NCBI RefSeq assembly: GCF_030944405.1
Contig: NZ_CP132339.1
Coordinates: 3,596,001-3,660,000, forward strand
Direction of reading: 5' to 3'
DNA from: Janthinobacterium sp. J1-1
GTDB taxonomy: Bacteria > Pseudomonadota > Gammaproteobacteria > Burkholderiales > Burkholderiaceae_D
DNA length: 64,000 nt
Below the pieces are notes generated by a model. That model worked only from the letters and a program-made list of their open reading frames with translations. It searched no databases and was not told the origin of the DNA. The position numbers and the translations under genes were made by a program. Shown in pieces: positions 33,782 to 42,696 of this stretch; position 1 is the stretch's first letter, and the number at the start of each line of letters is the position of its first letter.

Positions 33782-35194
33782 CTATTTTGTCTTGTCGTTG
33801 CCGAACAGGGCATCGAACATGTTGGTGGTTTGGGCCATTCGTTCCTGCAAGATTTGCAGTTCCGTAAATTGCGCCTTGTAGCGGTTGTACATGGTCGTGT
33901 AATCGGTTTCGAACTTGGCCTGCCGTTCTGTCAGCGTTTTTTGCAGCTTGGCCACCGAGGTTTCGCGCTGCGCCAGCTGGCCGTTGCTTGATGTCCATAT
34001 TTCAACAAACTTGTCGAGCTTGCCGGCGATGCCGCTGGGCGCGCTGGCCGAGTTGTTGCCGATAGCCTTGTCGAGGCCGGTCGGATTGGCTTTGACTGCC
34101 GCTGCCAGCTTGGTCGTGTCGAGGGCCAGGGTGCCGTTGCGCTGCGCCGTGATGCCAAACGTGGCCAGCGCGCCGCTGGCTGTTTCGCGCAGGGTACGCA
34201 CCAGCTGGTCGCGCAGGACGCGCACGCCGCTGTCGGTGGAAAACGCGCCGGCGGCCTTGCTGGAGGCCGGATCGCCGGGATCGGTCAGCCCATCGAGTAC
34301 GGCTTTCAGTTTGTTGTAGGCGTCGACAAAGCTTTGCGCATTGGTGGCGGTGGCCGAGGTGTCGAGCGCCACCGTCAGCGTGATCGGCGCGTCGCCATCG
34401 GCCTGCGCCTTGGTAAACGTCATCTTCACGCCATCGATATTGCTGAAGGTGTTAGACGACTGCTTGACGCGGTTGCTGAGGTCGCTTGTGTCAGCCGGCT
34501 TGCCGCCAATCCAGATGACAGCGTCCTGCGCCTCGACCAGCTGTTTTGGCTTGACCGCCAGGGCGGTCTTCAGATCGCCATCGGCCATCGCGCTGCCGTC
34601 GATCGAGAGCGCGCCTTCTTCGCCACTGACGTTCGAGGTCAGTACCAGCTGCGGCACGCCGCCGATGGTGATCACGGAGGCGGTCACGCGCGAATTGTTT
34701 TTCGGTTCCGCATTGATGGCGGCGGCGATTTCCTTGGCCGACAGCGTCTGGTCGCCATCGCTGTTGGCCGTGCTCAGGTCGACCGTGAAATCCGTATTGT
34801 TCGCCAGCTTGATCTTCAGGGTGCCGTCGCCGCTGGCAGGTATGGCATTGCCGCCGATGCTGCCCAGCGAAATCTGGTTGCTGGTGGCCACTTTTTCGAC
34901 GAACAGCGAATACGTGCCGGCCGCCGCCGTGGCGGTGGCGGTGGCGCTGCCGACGGCGGTATTGCTGAGGGTGGCGCCCTGCGCGACCATGGTCTTGCCG
35001 TTGGTCAGCGAAAGCAGGCTGGACGTGAAATTGTTCAGCGCCATCTTCATGCTGGTCAGGCCAGCCGAGGTGGCCGTGGCCGCCTTGGTCTGTTCCGTGA
35101 TGCGCGCCTGCAGGTCGGCCGTATACTTGTCGGTCAGCGCCTGCGCCGATGCGGTCGGATCGTAGGTATTCGATGCGTTGGTGGTGATGGCCAT
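33782..35194 (-). CDS. fliD: Filament cap protein FliD
   Basis: A 470-residue HAP2. The N-terminal region has TDKYTADLQARITEQTKAAT and FTSSLLSLTNGKTMVAQGAT, followed by the family's central domains (SSNTFSNIDGVKMTFTKAQA, FVDAYNKLKAVLDGLTDPGD). The C-terminal coiled coil is QTLTERQAKFETDYTTMYNR-like, ending with LQERMAQTTNMFDALFG. It caps the filament and guides flagellin insertion. It heads a tight run of genes down to the muramidase and may have its own late promoter in the 86 bp upstream. Confidence 0.92.
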   Translation of the reverse strand: MAITTNASNTYDPTASAQALTDKYTADLQARITEQTKAATATSAGLTSMKMALNNFTSSLLSLTNGKTMVAQGATLSNTAVGSATATATAAAGTYSLFVEKVATSNQISLGSIGGNAIPASGDGTLKIKLANNTDFTVDLSTANSDGDQTLSAKEIAAAINAEPKNNSRVTASVITIGGVPQLVLTSNVSGEEGALSIDGSAMADGDLKTALAVKPKQLVEAQDAVIWIGGKPADTSDLSNRVKQSSNTFSNIDGVKMTFTKAQADGDAPITLTVALDTSATATNAQSFVDAYNKLKAVLDGLTDPGDPASSKAAGAFSTDSGVRVLRDQLVRTLRETASGALATFGITAQRNGTLALDTTKLAAAVKANPTGLDKAIGNNSASAPSGIAGKLDKFVEIWTSSNGQLAQRETSVAKLQKTLTERQAKFETDYTTMYNRYKAQFTELQILQERMAQTTNMFDALFGNDKTK

Positions 35195-35280
35195 GTCAGA
35201 CTCCTAAAATTAGCATGCAGGATATACGCAATGACAAGGCGACCAAATATCGACAGTTGTGAAATTATTTCTGTAAAACA

Positions 35281-35721
35281 TCATTTTACCTGCCCGCGGA
35301 ACCAGAATTGCGTTGCCAGTTCATCTTGGCGCTTGGCATCCATCCGCTGTTGTTCGGTTGCAACGATACGCTGTTTTTGTGTCAGCACCTGGTCCAGCAC
35401 CTCGCGCTTGGCCCATGCCGTGTTGAGCGCCCGCTGCGAGACGGCCATGTTGGCCTCGTGCAGGTGCAGGTCGGTGCGGTGCTGCTGCGCCATCTCCATC
35501 ACCGATTGCTTGAAGTTGCCGCAGTTGACCGACAGCGCCAGGTGCAGGGCGCCGCTGGGGCCGCTGTCGGTGTACAGGCTGGTCAGGCGTTCGAGGTTCT
35601 TCTGGTAGCGGTCGCGCACGGCTGTCTGCGCCGCCATTTCGGTTTGCAGGCGCTCCACTTCGGTGCTGCGCAGGCCGACCAGGGTCGTCAGGTTGCGGAT
35701 GGTATGCGAGTTGCTCATCAA
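35281..35721 (-). CDS. fliJ: Flagellar export protein FliJ
   Basis: A 146-residue, almost entirely coiled-coil protein (LRSTEVERLQTEMAAQTAVR, RYQKNLERLTSLYTDSG, LTQKQRIVATEQQRMDAKRQ). This matches FliJ, the rotor-like stalk inside the FliI hexamer. It starts 5 bp after the fliI stop, the usual place, and is the last gene of the fliE-J operon. Confidence 0.88.
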   Translation of the reverse strand: MMSNSHTIRNLTTLVGLRSTEVERLQTEMAAQTAVRDRYQKNLERLTSLYTDSGPSGALHLALSVNCGNFKQSVMEMAQQHRTDLHLHEANMAVSQRALNTAWAKREVLDQVLTQKQRIVATEQQRMDAKRQDELATQFWFRGQVK

Positions 35722-35726
35722 TGTGC

Positions 35727-37037
35727 CTAGGACATGATTTGTTCAAGTTGGGTAATGCAGGGCCCCATCGGCGCTTCTTCCTTGGTGCCCTGGCACAGGA
35801 ACGCTTCGATCTGCGGATGCAGCTGCACCGCGCGGTCGGTGATCGGATCGGCGCCCGGCACATACGCGCCCAGCGGGATCAGGTCGCGCACGCGCGCATG
35901 GCGCGCCATGGCCGCCTTCAGTCCGCGCGCCGCCTGCATGTGGCCAGGCTGGATGACTTGCGCCATGCAGCGGCTGATGGAGGCGGCCACGTCGATGGCG
36001 GGGTAGTGGCCCCGCTCGGCCAGTTCGCGCGTCAGCACGATATGGCCGTCGAGAATCGCGCGCGCCGTGTCGACCACCGGATCCTGCTGGTCGTCGCCTT
36101 CGGCCAGCACGGTGTAGATGGCGCTCATGCTGCCGTCGACGTGGGCGCCGTTGCCGGCGCTTTCCACCAGTTGCGGCAGATTCGAAAATACCGACGGCGG
36201 ATAGCCGCGCGTGGCCGGCGGCTCGCCCAGGGCCAGCGCCACTTCGCGCAAGGCCATGGCATAGCGCGTCAGCGAATCGACCAGCAGCAGCACGTGCTGG
36301 CCCTGGTCGCGGAAATGCGCGGCGATCGAGTGGCACAGCTCGGTGGCCATGATGCGCATCAGCGGCGACTCATCGGCCGGGGCGATCACCAGCACGGCCT
36401 TTTTCAAGCCTTCCGCGCCGAGCGACTTTTCGACGAATTCGCGCACCTCGCGGCCGCGCTCGCCGATCAGGCCGACCACCACCACGTCGGCCACGGTCTG
36501 GCGCGTGATCAGGCCCAGCAGCACGCTTTTTCCCACTCCGGAGCCGGCCATCAGGCCCACGCGCTGGCCCTTGCCCAGGGTCAGCATGCTGTTGATGGCG
36601 CGCACGCCGACGTCGAGCGGTTCGACCACCGGCTGCTTCTTCAGGGGATTTATCTTCGGCGGCGAGACGTCGAGGATATGCTCGCCGCCAAGGCGGCCCA
36701 GGTCGTCGATCGGCTCGCCCAGGCCGTTGATCATGCGGCCCAGCCAAGACGGCCCGATCTGCAGGCTGGCCTTGTCGGGCAGGGGCAGCACGCGCGCGCC
36801 GGTGGTGAGGCCGGCGGCTTTCTTGAACGGCATCAGGTAGGAGACTTTTTCGCGAAAGCCGACCACTTGCGCGTCCAGCCATTCGCCGCTGACAGTTTCG
36901 ATCTGGCAACGCTGGCCCGTGTGCAGCTTGCAGCCGGCGCTTTCCAGCAGCAGGCCGGAAGCGCCCACCAGGCGCCCGGTGGGCGTGGCCACCGGGATAT
37001 CGCCGATCTCGAAACTGCGCAGCGTGTCGGCGATCAT
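35727..37037 (-). CDS. fliI: Flagellum-specific ATPase FliI
   Basis: A 436-residue ATPase related to the F1 beta subunit. Walker A is GLMAGSGVGKSVLLG, Walker B is LLLVDSLTRYAMALR, and GLIGERGREVREFVE and RGYPPSVFSNLPQLVE are present. It drives unfolding and entry of export substrates together with FliH and FliJ. Overlaps fliH by 4 bp. Confidence 0.95.
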   Translation of the reverse strand: MIADTLRSFEIGDIPVATPTGRLVGASGLLLESAGCKLHTGQRCQIETVSGEWLDAQVVGFREKVSYLMPFKKAAGLTTGARVLPLPDKASLQIGPSWLGRMINGLGEPIDDLGRLGGEHILDVSPPKINPLKKQPVVEPLDVGVRAINSMLTLGKGQRVGLMAGSGVGKSVLLGLITRQTVADVVVVGLIGERGREVREFVEKSLGAEGLKKAVLVIAPADESPLMRIMATELCHSIAAHFRDQGQHVLLLVDSLTRYAMALREVALALGEPPATRGYPPSVFSNLPQLVESAGNGAHVDGSMSAIYTVLAEGDDQQDPVVDTARAILDGHIVLTRELAERGHYPAIDVAASISRCMAQVIQPGHMQAARGLKAAMARHARVRDLIPLGAYVPGADPITDRAVQLHPQIEAFLCQGTKEEAPMGPCITQLEQIMS

Positions 37038-37723
37038 GCAGGCGCGCCCTGGTCGGCGTGTTCGGCGGCCAGCGCCAGGTGGCTGCTGACCTGGTCCATG
37101 CAGGCGGCCAGGCGCTGATGGCAGCCGGCGTCGACTTCATTGTCGCCGGCCTTGATGCGGCATTCGCCGGCGTCAAGGCGCGCATCGGCGATCAGGTTCC
37201 AGCGCTTGGCGCGCTTCGGATCGAGTTCGCTGATGCGTTTCAATTCTTCGGGATTGAGGTAGACGTCGATTTCCTCGCGCGTCGGCGGCATCGAGGCCAG
37301 GGTCTCGTCGACCAGGGCCAGCAACTGCACCGGCTGCAGCGCCAGTTCGGCGCGGATCACCTGGCGTGCCACCTTGGCCACCAGGTCGACCACTTCCTTG
37401 CGCTGGGCGGCGCGGTAGTCGGCCCGTACTTTCTTCAGGTCGCGCAGGATCGCGTCGACCGGGCGCGCCAGCTTGTCGAGCGCCACTAGGGTTTCATTGC
37501 GGCCTTCTTCGCGGCCCTGGACCACGCCGTCGTTGCGGCCCGAGTCGTAGCCATCCTGCTGGCCGCGCACCAGGCCCACTTCATAGCCGTCGCGCTGGCC
37601 TTGCTCGAAGCCTTCCGAGACGGACGCCTGCCACTGGCCGTCGGTATCTTCGGAGCTCGAACGCTGGCCGGCGGCGATGAATTGCGACAGCGGCGGAAAC
37701 CGGTAGGTGCGGAAAGGCTTCAT
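37034..37723 (-). CDS. fliH: Flagellar export ATPase regulator FliH
   Basis: A 229-residue protein. The N-terminus has the Gly-rich spaced repeat typical of FliH (GFEQGQRDGYEVGLVRGQQD, then GYDSGRNDGVVQGREEGR). The C-terminal domain carries KVARQVIRAELALQPVQLLA, EIDVYLNPEELKRI and DAGECRIKAGDNEVDAG. It restrains FliI and docks it at the C-ring. The ATG at 37723 overlaps the fliG stop by 4 bp. Confidence 0.9.
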   Translation of the reverse strand: MKPFRTYRFPPLSQFIAAGQRSSSEDTDGQWQASVSEGFEQGQRDGYEVGLVRGQQDGYDSGRNDGVVQGREEGRNETLVALDKLARPVDAILRDLKKVRADYRAAQRKEVVDLVAKVARQVIRAELALQPVQLLALVDETLASMPPTREEIDVYLNPEELKRISELDPKRAKRWNLIADARLDAGECRIKAGDNEVDAGCHQRLAACMDQVSSHLALAAEHADQGAPA

Positions 37724-38760
37724 TCGATCACCGCCTCGGCAAACAGTTGAACTTCGATTTCGCCGGCGTCGGCCAGTCCCTTGACGGTGGCCATGATTTC
37801 CTGGCGCGTCTGTTCGATGCGCGACATCGGCACCGGACCCGAGCGGCGCATCATGTCCTCGAAGCTTTGCGCCTGGCGGCGCGGCATGGTTTTCAGCACC
37901 GCGTCGCGGATAGCCGGCTCGGCGCCCTTGAGGGCGATGGCCCACTGTTCCATCGGCACGTCTTCCAGGATGCGCGTGAGCGTGACATCGCTTTGCGTGG
38001 CCAGGATCAGGAAGTCGTACATGCTCAGTTCGATTTCCGAGACCACTTCCGGATCATGCGCGCGCAGCAATTCCACCAGCGCGGCGCGGTTGCCCGGCAT
38101 GCGGTTGAGGATTTCGGCGGTCTGGCGAATGCCTTCCACGCTGGTGCTCTGGGTGTCGAGCGTGCCCAGACAGCGGCCCACCAGTTCGTCCAGTTCGACC
38201 AGCAGGTCGCGGTCGATTTCGTCCAGGCGCGCCAGGTTCAGCAGCACCAGGTCGCGCCCTTCCACCGGCAGCGCGTCGAGGATCTGGCCGGCCAGCGCCG
38301 GCGGCAAAAAGGCCAGGAACACGGCCTGCATCTGCACGTGTTCGTTGACGATGTATTCGGCCAGCCACTTCGGCGAGGCCCATTGCAGGCGCGCCATTTT
38401 CGGCCGGATCGCATCGCCGTAGATATTGTTCAGCACGCTATTCGCGATATCGCTGCCCAGCGCCAGGTCGAGCGAGCGCTTGAGGTAGCTGCGCGAGGCG
38501 CCATGCACGCCGCTTTGCTGGCGGTAGTCGTCGAAAAAGGTCTGCATGGCGGTCTTCACGGCTTCGACCTTGATGCCGCTCATGCGCGACATCACCTGCG
38601 TCACTTCCAGCAACTCTTCGCGCGACAGGCAGCGCAGCACGGCGGCCGCCTGTTCTTCGCCTATGCTCAGCAGCACGATGGCCGCCTGCTCGACCGGCGT
38701 CAGGCGGGTGTTTTCATCGTCCTGTTCGTCAGGGAAATTATTGTTGTTGAGTTCGGCCAT
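37720..38760 (-). CDS. fliG: Flagellar motor switch protein FliG
   Basis: A 346-residue rotor protein with N-terminal (LTPVEQAAIVLLSIGEEQAA), middle (YIVNEHVQMQAVFLAFLPPA) and C-terminal torque domains. In the latter, LKGAE, then MPRRQAQSFEDMMRRSGPV, keeps the charged residues equivalent to E. coli K264, R281, D289 and R297, so it should be able to engage a stator. The ATG at 38760 lies inside the end of fliF (23-bp overlap); this fits the family's N-terminus better than the longer frame. Confidence 0.93.
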   Translation of the reverse strand: MAELNNNNFPDEQDDENTRLTPVEQAAIVLLSIGEEQAAAVLRCLSREELLEVTQVMSRMSGIKVEAVKTAMQTFFDDYRQQSGVHGASRSYLKRSLDLALGSDIANSVLNNIYGDAIRPKMARLQWASPKWLAEYIVNEHVQMQAVFLAFLPPALAGQILDALPVEGRDLVLLNLARLDEIDRDLLVELDELVGRCLGTLDTQSTSVEGIRQTAEILNRMPGNRAALVELLRAHDPEVVSEIELSMYDFLILATQSDVTLTRILEDVPMEQWAIALKGAEPAIRDAVLKTMPRRQAQSFEDMMRRSGPVPMSRIEQTRQEIMATVKGLADAGEIEVQLFAEAVIE

Positions 38761-40474
38761 TTTTCTGCATCCATTGTTTGACGACTTCGGCGACACGTTC
38801 CGGTTCTTTTTCCGCCAGCACTTTCAAGTGGTCGACCATCACGTCGACGGCCGAACCGGGCGGTGGCAGGTTGTAGTTTTCCAGCAGCGGCACCACCGGC
38901 ATGTTGCCGCCGGCAGCCGCCGCGCCTTCGAGTGCCGGCGCGCCGGGTGCGGCGCCCAGCGCCGGCACGGCCGCTGCGCTGCCCGCCGTGCCGGTAGCGG
39001 CGGCGGGCAGGCCGTTGCCGGGCAGCGCCAGGGCGGGATCGAGCTGCTTCAGTTCCGGTGGCGCCAGGCGGCTGGTCAGCAGGCGCAGCAGCGGCCGCAG
39101 GACCAGGAAATAACCGAGCACGGCGCCCAGTGCGTACAGCAGCCAGCTGCTGAAGTCGACCACAGTATCGCGTTCTTCCCACCATTGCGCCACTGGCTGT
39201 TTGGCAGGGAAGGGCAGGGTGGTCAGGCTCAGGCTGTCGCCGCGCTGGGCATTGATGCCCAGGCCGCTGCGCAGCATTTTTTCGATATTCGCCAGTTCGG
39301 CCGGCGTCCAGCCGGCCTTGGCGTCGGGCGCGGCGGCGCTGTTGAGCACGACGGCCACGCTGAGTTTTTCCAGTCGGCCACGGCTGCGCTTGATCTGCGT
39401 GATGCTGCGGTCATAGGCGTACTGGCGGGTGGTGGCATTCTTGCGGGCGGTGCCGTCGTCGGCCGGTTTCGGTGCGCCGCCATCGGCGCCCGCTTCACCG
39501 GCCGGGGCCGGCACTGCGGCGGCCGGCGGCCGGTTCGACAGGCTGCCCGGAATGCCGGCCACGGTGCGGTTGCGCTCCTGCTCCTCGCGCATCGCCTCGC
39601 TGGTCACTTTCGGCGCTTCGCCGTATTTTTCCAGGGTTTCCTCGACCCGGTCATTGTCGACCGCGGCCGTCACGCTGAGCTTGAAATTGTCTTCGCCGAG
39701 GACCGGGCCGAGCAGGCCGGTGATATTGCGGCGGATTTCATCCTGGTAGCGCTTGGCGCCTTCGTTGCCGGCGGCCGAGGCGTCGAAGCCGTCGGCCAGG
39801 TCGATATGCGAGGACAGCAGGTTGCCGCCCTGGTCGACCAGGCTGACGCGGGTCGGCGCCAGGCTGGCCACGCTGCCGGCCACCATGTTGATCACGGCGG
39901 CGATCTGTTCCGGCGCCAGGGTGCGGCCCGGTTTCACCGCCACCACGATCGAGGCCGACGACTTGTCGCCATCGCTGGCGACGAACGAGGTCGACTTGGC
40001 GATCGACAGGTGCACGCGCGCCGAGGCGATCGCATCCATGGTCATGATGCTTTGCGCCAGCTCGCCTTCCAGGCCGCGCCGGAAGCGCACGTCCTGCACG
40101 AATTGCGACACGCCCAGCGGGTCGTTCTTGTCCATCAGCTCCAGGCCGGCCGGCAGTTGCGCCGTCACGCCTTTCGAGGCCAGCAGCATGCGCACCTTGC
40201 CCAGCATGGCGTCGGGCACCAGCACCTGGCCGCTATCCGGATGCAGGCGGTACGGAATGTGTTCGGCGTCCAGGGTCGCCATCATGTCGGTGACCGCCAC
40301 TTTTTCGCGCGCGCCGAACACCGGCTTGTAGTTGGCCTGGTCGCGCCAGAAATACATCATCACCATGGCTGTAATGCCGATGGCCAGGACAACGATGGGA
40401 ACCAGGTTTTTCAGCAGGGCGGGTGGAACGGCGGGCTGGGCGCCAAGGCGCCAGCGCGCAAATGCGGACTTCAT
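38738..40474 (-). CDS. fliF: Flagellar MS-ring protein FliF
   Basis: A 578-residue inner-membrane ring protein. The first helix is LKNLVPIVVLAIGITAMVMM. The ring-building domains contain YRLHPDSGQVLVPDAMLGKV, ELMDKNDPLGVSQFVQDVRF, ASARVHLSIAKSTSFV and SLAPTRVSLVDQGGNLLSS. The second helix is LLYALGAVLGYFLVLRPLLR and the cytoplasmic tail that binds FliG ends MVDHLKVLAEKEPERVAEVV. I use ATG 40474; an in-frame GTG at 40486 is also possible and neither has a strong ribosome site. Confidence 0.92.
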   Translation of the reverse strand: MKSAFARWRLGAQPAVPPALLKNLVPIVVLAIGITAMVMMYFWRDQANYKPVFGAREKVAVTDMMATLDAEHIPYRLHPDSGQVLVPDAMLGKVRMLLASKGVTAQLPAGLELMDKNDPLGVSQFVQDVRFRRGLEGELAQSIMTMDAIASARVHLSIAKSTSFVASDGDKSSASIVVAVKPGRTLAPEQIAAVINMVAGSVASLAPTRVSLVDQGGNLLSSHIDLADGFDASAAGNEGAKRYQDEIRRNITGLLGPVLGEDNFKLSVTAAVDNDRVEETLEKYGEAPKVTSEAMREEQERNRTVAGIPGSLSNRPPAAAVPAPAGEAGADGGAPKPADDGTARKNATTRQYAYDRSITQIKRSRGRLEKLSVAVVLNSAAAPDAKAGWTPAELANIEKMLRSGLGINAQRGDSLSLTTLPFPAKQPVAQWWEERDTVVDFSSWLLYALGAVLGYFLVLRPLLRLLTSRLAPPELKQLDPALALPGNGLPAAATGTAGSAAAVPALGAAPGAPALEGAAAAGGNMPVVPLLENYNLPPPGSAVDVMVDHLKVLAEKEPERVAEVVKQWMQKNGRTQQQ

Positions 40475-40530
40475 GGGGGTAATCACGTGGAATGACTTTC
40501 GCTTGGAGGCTGGGCGTGGGGGTAAGCGTA

Positions 40531-40869
40531 TTACAGAGGCAGTTTGATCAATTCATCGACGGCGCCCATGACCTTGTTGCGTACCTGCATCAACATGGAA
40601 AAGGACAGGCTCGCTTCCTGGCTGGCCAGCATGGCGCCGACCAGGTCGTCGCTCTTGCCGCTGTCGACATCGCTGACCTTTTGCGCGGCCATGCGTTCAT
40701 CGGTGTTGATCTTGCTGAAGGCATCCTGCATGCTTTGCGCAAAGGAAAAGCCTGACGGTTCCTGCGCGCCAAAGTTGGCGGCCGGCGCGATGCTGGCTCC
40801 CAGCGCGCGCGCATCGTTGCCCAGTGCTGCCAGGTCGGCCTTGATCAGACCTGCGAGTTCATTGCTCAT
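40531..40869 (-). CDS. fliE: Flagellar hook-basal body protein FliE
   Basis: A 112-residue protein with the FliE C-terminus MLASQEASLSFSMLMQVRNK and VMGAVDELIKLPL, and GFSFAQSMQDAFSKINTDE before it. It joins the MS ring to the rod. The ATG at 40869 has GAGGG 5-6 nt upstream; the frame is open to 40905 without support. First gene of fliEFGHIJ, divergent from fliM. Confidence 0.92.
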   Translation of the reverse strand: MSNELAGLIKADLAALGNDARALGASIAPAANFGAQEPSGFSFAQSMQDAFSKINTDERMAAQKVSDVDSGKSDDLVGAMLASQEASLSFSMLMQVRNKVMGAVDELIKLPL

Positions 40870-41438
40870 CTTGCCCTCTACTTTCAAAATGCGGTGCGGT
40901 ATCAATCAGAATTACTGGTGTTGCCATGTCGCCTGGCCCGGTGTTATCGGACCCATCAGTTTTATCAGTTGCCACGCCACGCACTGCGAGAACGATTTTC
41001 AAGCAAACTCACACTGTCGTATGCAATATGTCTGCAGGCCATGACAATAATAGTCAGCCGATAAAAACGGCATTTGACGGCAATATCAAACAAAATCAAA
41101 TTGTCATCAAAGCGGAAATCGGCGAGGTGGAATGGCGTGCTGCAAAGCGATATTTTATGGTCGCAAGCTTACCTCGCGGCAACTATAAAGTAAAGGACGG
41201 ATTGCCCTCGCCAATATTGACTCATGGCAATATGTATCGATTTACTGTATTGTTCAGCACCGTGGAGAACTAAGATAATCCGAAAGGCGCAATCGTTTGC
41301 TCGTGCATTGCGTTGCAGCATAGCGAGCGCTTGCCTTTTCTGTTCCGATTCCGCCGGTAATGGCGAGTGACGCTGTATATCCGCTGTATGCAAGACCGGA
41401 CGATCCCGTATAATTTGTTCTGCCATCGCAATACCGAC
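40870..41438. other. 569-bp divergent region between fliE and fliM operons
   Basis: The spacer separates the two structural operons. In E. coli and Vibrio-type lateral loci the sigma-54 activator gene lafK lies here; it is absent. The region is AT-richer than its surroundings and holds one small plus-strand frame (listed separately). On the minus strand TCCGATAA near 40948-40955 resembles a sigma-28 -10, but the TAAA upstream is too close (9 bp instead of 15). No sigma-54 signature was found. Confidence 0.5.
41028..41273 (+). CDS. Possible small hypothetical protein between fliE and fliM
   Basis: An 81-residue frame from ATG 41028 (open from 40926). The sequence is polar and looks protein-like (RYFMVASLPRGNYKVKDGLP, ILTHGNMYRFTVLFSTVEN), but no family is recognised. 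There is no clear ribosome site and base composition is AT-rich, unlike the flagellar genes. It could be a recent acquisition in the place usually taken by lafK, or chance. Confidence 0.3.
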   Translation: MSAGHDNNSQPIKTAFDGNIKQNQIVIKAEIGEVEWRAAKRYFMVASLPRGNYKVKDGLPSPILTHGNMYRFTVLFSTVEN

Positions 41439-42320
41439 ATGACCCACATGATAACTACCAAGACAGATCAAACTTTGCGCCATCAAGTCCTCGATTCCTG
41501 TCTGCTTGGGCGTCCTGTCCACTTGTTGCACGTCTTCGGCGCCCAGTTGCGCGACGACCTGGCAAGCGGACTGCGCCTGCCGATGAGCCGCCGCTACTGG
41601 GGTAATTTCCAGATCGACGACGTCAGCCTGTCGCGCGTGGACAACGAAGACAACAGCAACCGCTGGCTCGCCTTTGCCTCGCCGGCCGGCCAGGCCGGCT
41701 TTTCGCTGGACCGCCAGATCCTGCTGCACGTACTGAATTATCGCTACGGCCGCGCCGGCACGAAGAGCGTGGCGGCCGATCCGGCCACCGTGCGCGTGAC
41801 GGCCACCGAAGAGCGCCTGGCTGTGGTGCTGGGACAACAATTGATTGCCAGCCTGTTTGCGCGCATCCACAATAACCTGCAGGCGGTCGGCAAGGCGAGC
41901 AGCATCGATCCGGCGGCAGTGCTGGCGGTGCAGCCCGGCGTGCGCCCCGCGCGCGGCAGCTGGATCGTCACCATCTCGCTCAGCGATGCAGAAGCCGGCC
42001 TGGCCGGACAAATCTGGTTTTCTCTCGACAAGCCATTGATGGCCGACGTGTTGCGTGGCCTGCTGCCCGAACGCGCGCAGGCGAAAAAGGCGCTGCGCAG
42101 CGTGCGCCCGCTCGCTTCGCGCTTGCAGGTGACGCTGGAAGGGCGCCTGGTCAGCAAGCAGGTGCAACTGGGCGCCTTGTTCGACCTGCGGGTGGGCGAC
42201 GTGATTCCCGTCAGCCTCAGCCGCACCGATGTGATGCTCGACGATTCACGGCTGTTTACGGCCGCCGTTTCCGAACACAAGGGCAAGCTCTGTCTAACCT
42301 CATTTGAAGATGTTGAATAA
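41439..42320 (+). CDS. fliM: Flagellar motor switch protein FliM, short lateral type
   Basis: A protein of about 293 residues. The C-terminal SpoA/FliN-like domain is clear (VRPLASRLQVTLEGRLVSKQ, LGALFDLRVGDVIPVSLSRT). The middle part aligns only loosely with FliM (SRRYWGNFQIDDVSLSR, EERLAVVLGQQLIASLFARI). The N-terminus has no EIDALL-type CheY-binding peptide and the usual GGxG of the middle domain is not seen. Start uncertain: ATG 41439 or 41448, neither with a good ribosome site. It leads fliM-N-P-Q-R-flhB-flhA, which supports the name. It should form the C ring with FliG and FliN. Confidence 0.75.
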   Translation: MTHMITTKTDQTLRHQVLDSCLLGRPVHLLHVFGAQLRDDLASGLRLPMSRRYWGNFQIDDVSLSRVDNEDNSNRWLAFASPAGQAGFSLDRQILLHVLNYRYGRAGTKSVAADPATVRVTATEERLAVVLGQQLIASLFARIHNNLQAVGKASSIDPAAVLAVQPGVRPARGSWIVTISLSDAEAGLAGQIWFSLDKPLMADVLRGLLPERAQAKKALRSVRPLASRLQVTLEGRLVSKQVQLGALFDLRVGDVIPVSLSRTDVMLDDSRLFTAAVSEHKGKLCLTSFEDVE

Positions 42321-42321
42321 T

Positions 42322-42696
42322 ATGAATATTACCGATACCAACCAGAGCGAAACCTTGCTGGAAGACCTGGGCGATGACATGATCATCGACCAGGGCGATG
42401 TGAACGGCGTGAGCGACGTGACCAGCACGCGCGCGCGGCGCGACATTCCGCAGATGATGCGCAAGATTCCCGTCACCCTGACCCTGGAAGTGGGCTCGGC
42501 CCGCATCTCGCTCGAAGAGCTGATGGCGATCGGCCCGGACAGTGTGATCGAACTCGACATGCTGGCCGGCGAACCGCTGGTGATCAAGGTCAACGGCACG
42601 CCGATCGGCCGTGCCGAGGTGGTGGTGGCCGGTGAAAACTACGGCCTGAAGGTAATCGATCTCGATGGCCTCAATCTCGATCTGATGACAGCATGA
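42322..42696 (+). CDS. fliN: Flagellar motor switch protein FliN
   Basis: A 124-residue protein with an acidic variable N-terminus and a C-terminal SpoA domain: MMRKIPVTLTLEVGSARISL, LMAIGPDSVIELDMLAGEPL, IKVNGTPIGRAEVVVAGENY. It builds the lower C ring and docks FliH. The ATG at 42322 follows the fliM stop by one base; an upstream ATG at 42310 overlaps fliM. The stop overlaps fliP by 4 bp. Confidence 0.92.
   Translation: MNITDTNQSETLLEDLGDDMIIDQGDVNGVSDVTSTRARRDIPQMMRKIPVTLTLEVGSARISLEELMAIGPDSVIELDMLAGEPLVIKVNGTPIGRAEVVVAGENYGLKVIDLDGLNLDLMTA

Noticed and set aside
35195..35280. Sigma-28 promoter before fliD
   Set aside because: GTCGATAT (minus strand, 35247-35254) is a fair -10, but the -35 at correct spacing matches only 3 of 8 bases.
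40926..41027. Longer start for the small frame between fliE and fliM
   Set aside because: The extra 34 residues have no ribosome site and no protein-like composition.
40870..41438. Sigma-54 promoters in the fliE/fliM and flgA/flgB gaps
   Set aside because: No GG-N10-GC pair with acceptable flanks was found on either strand.
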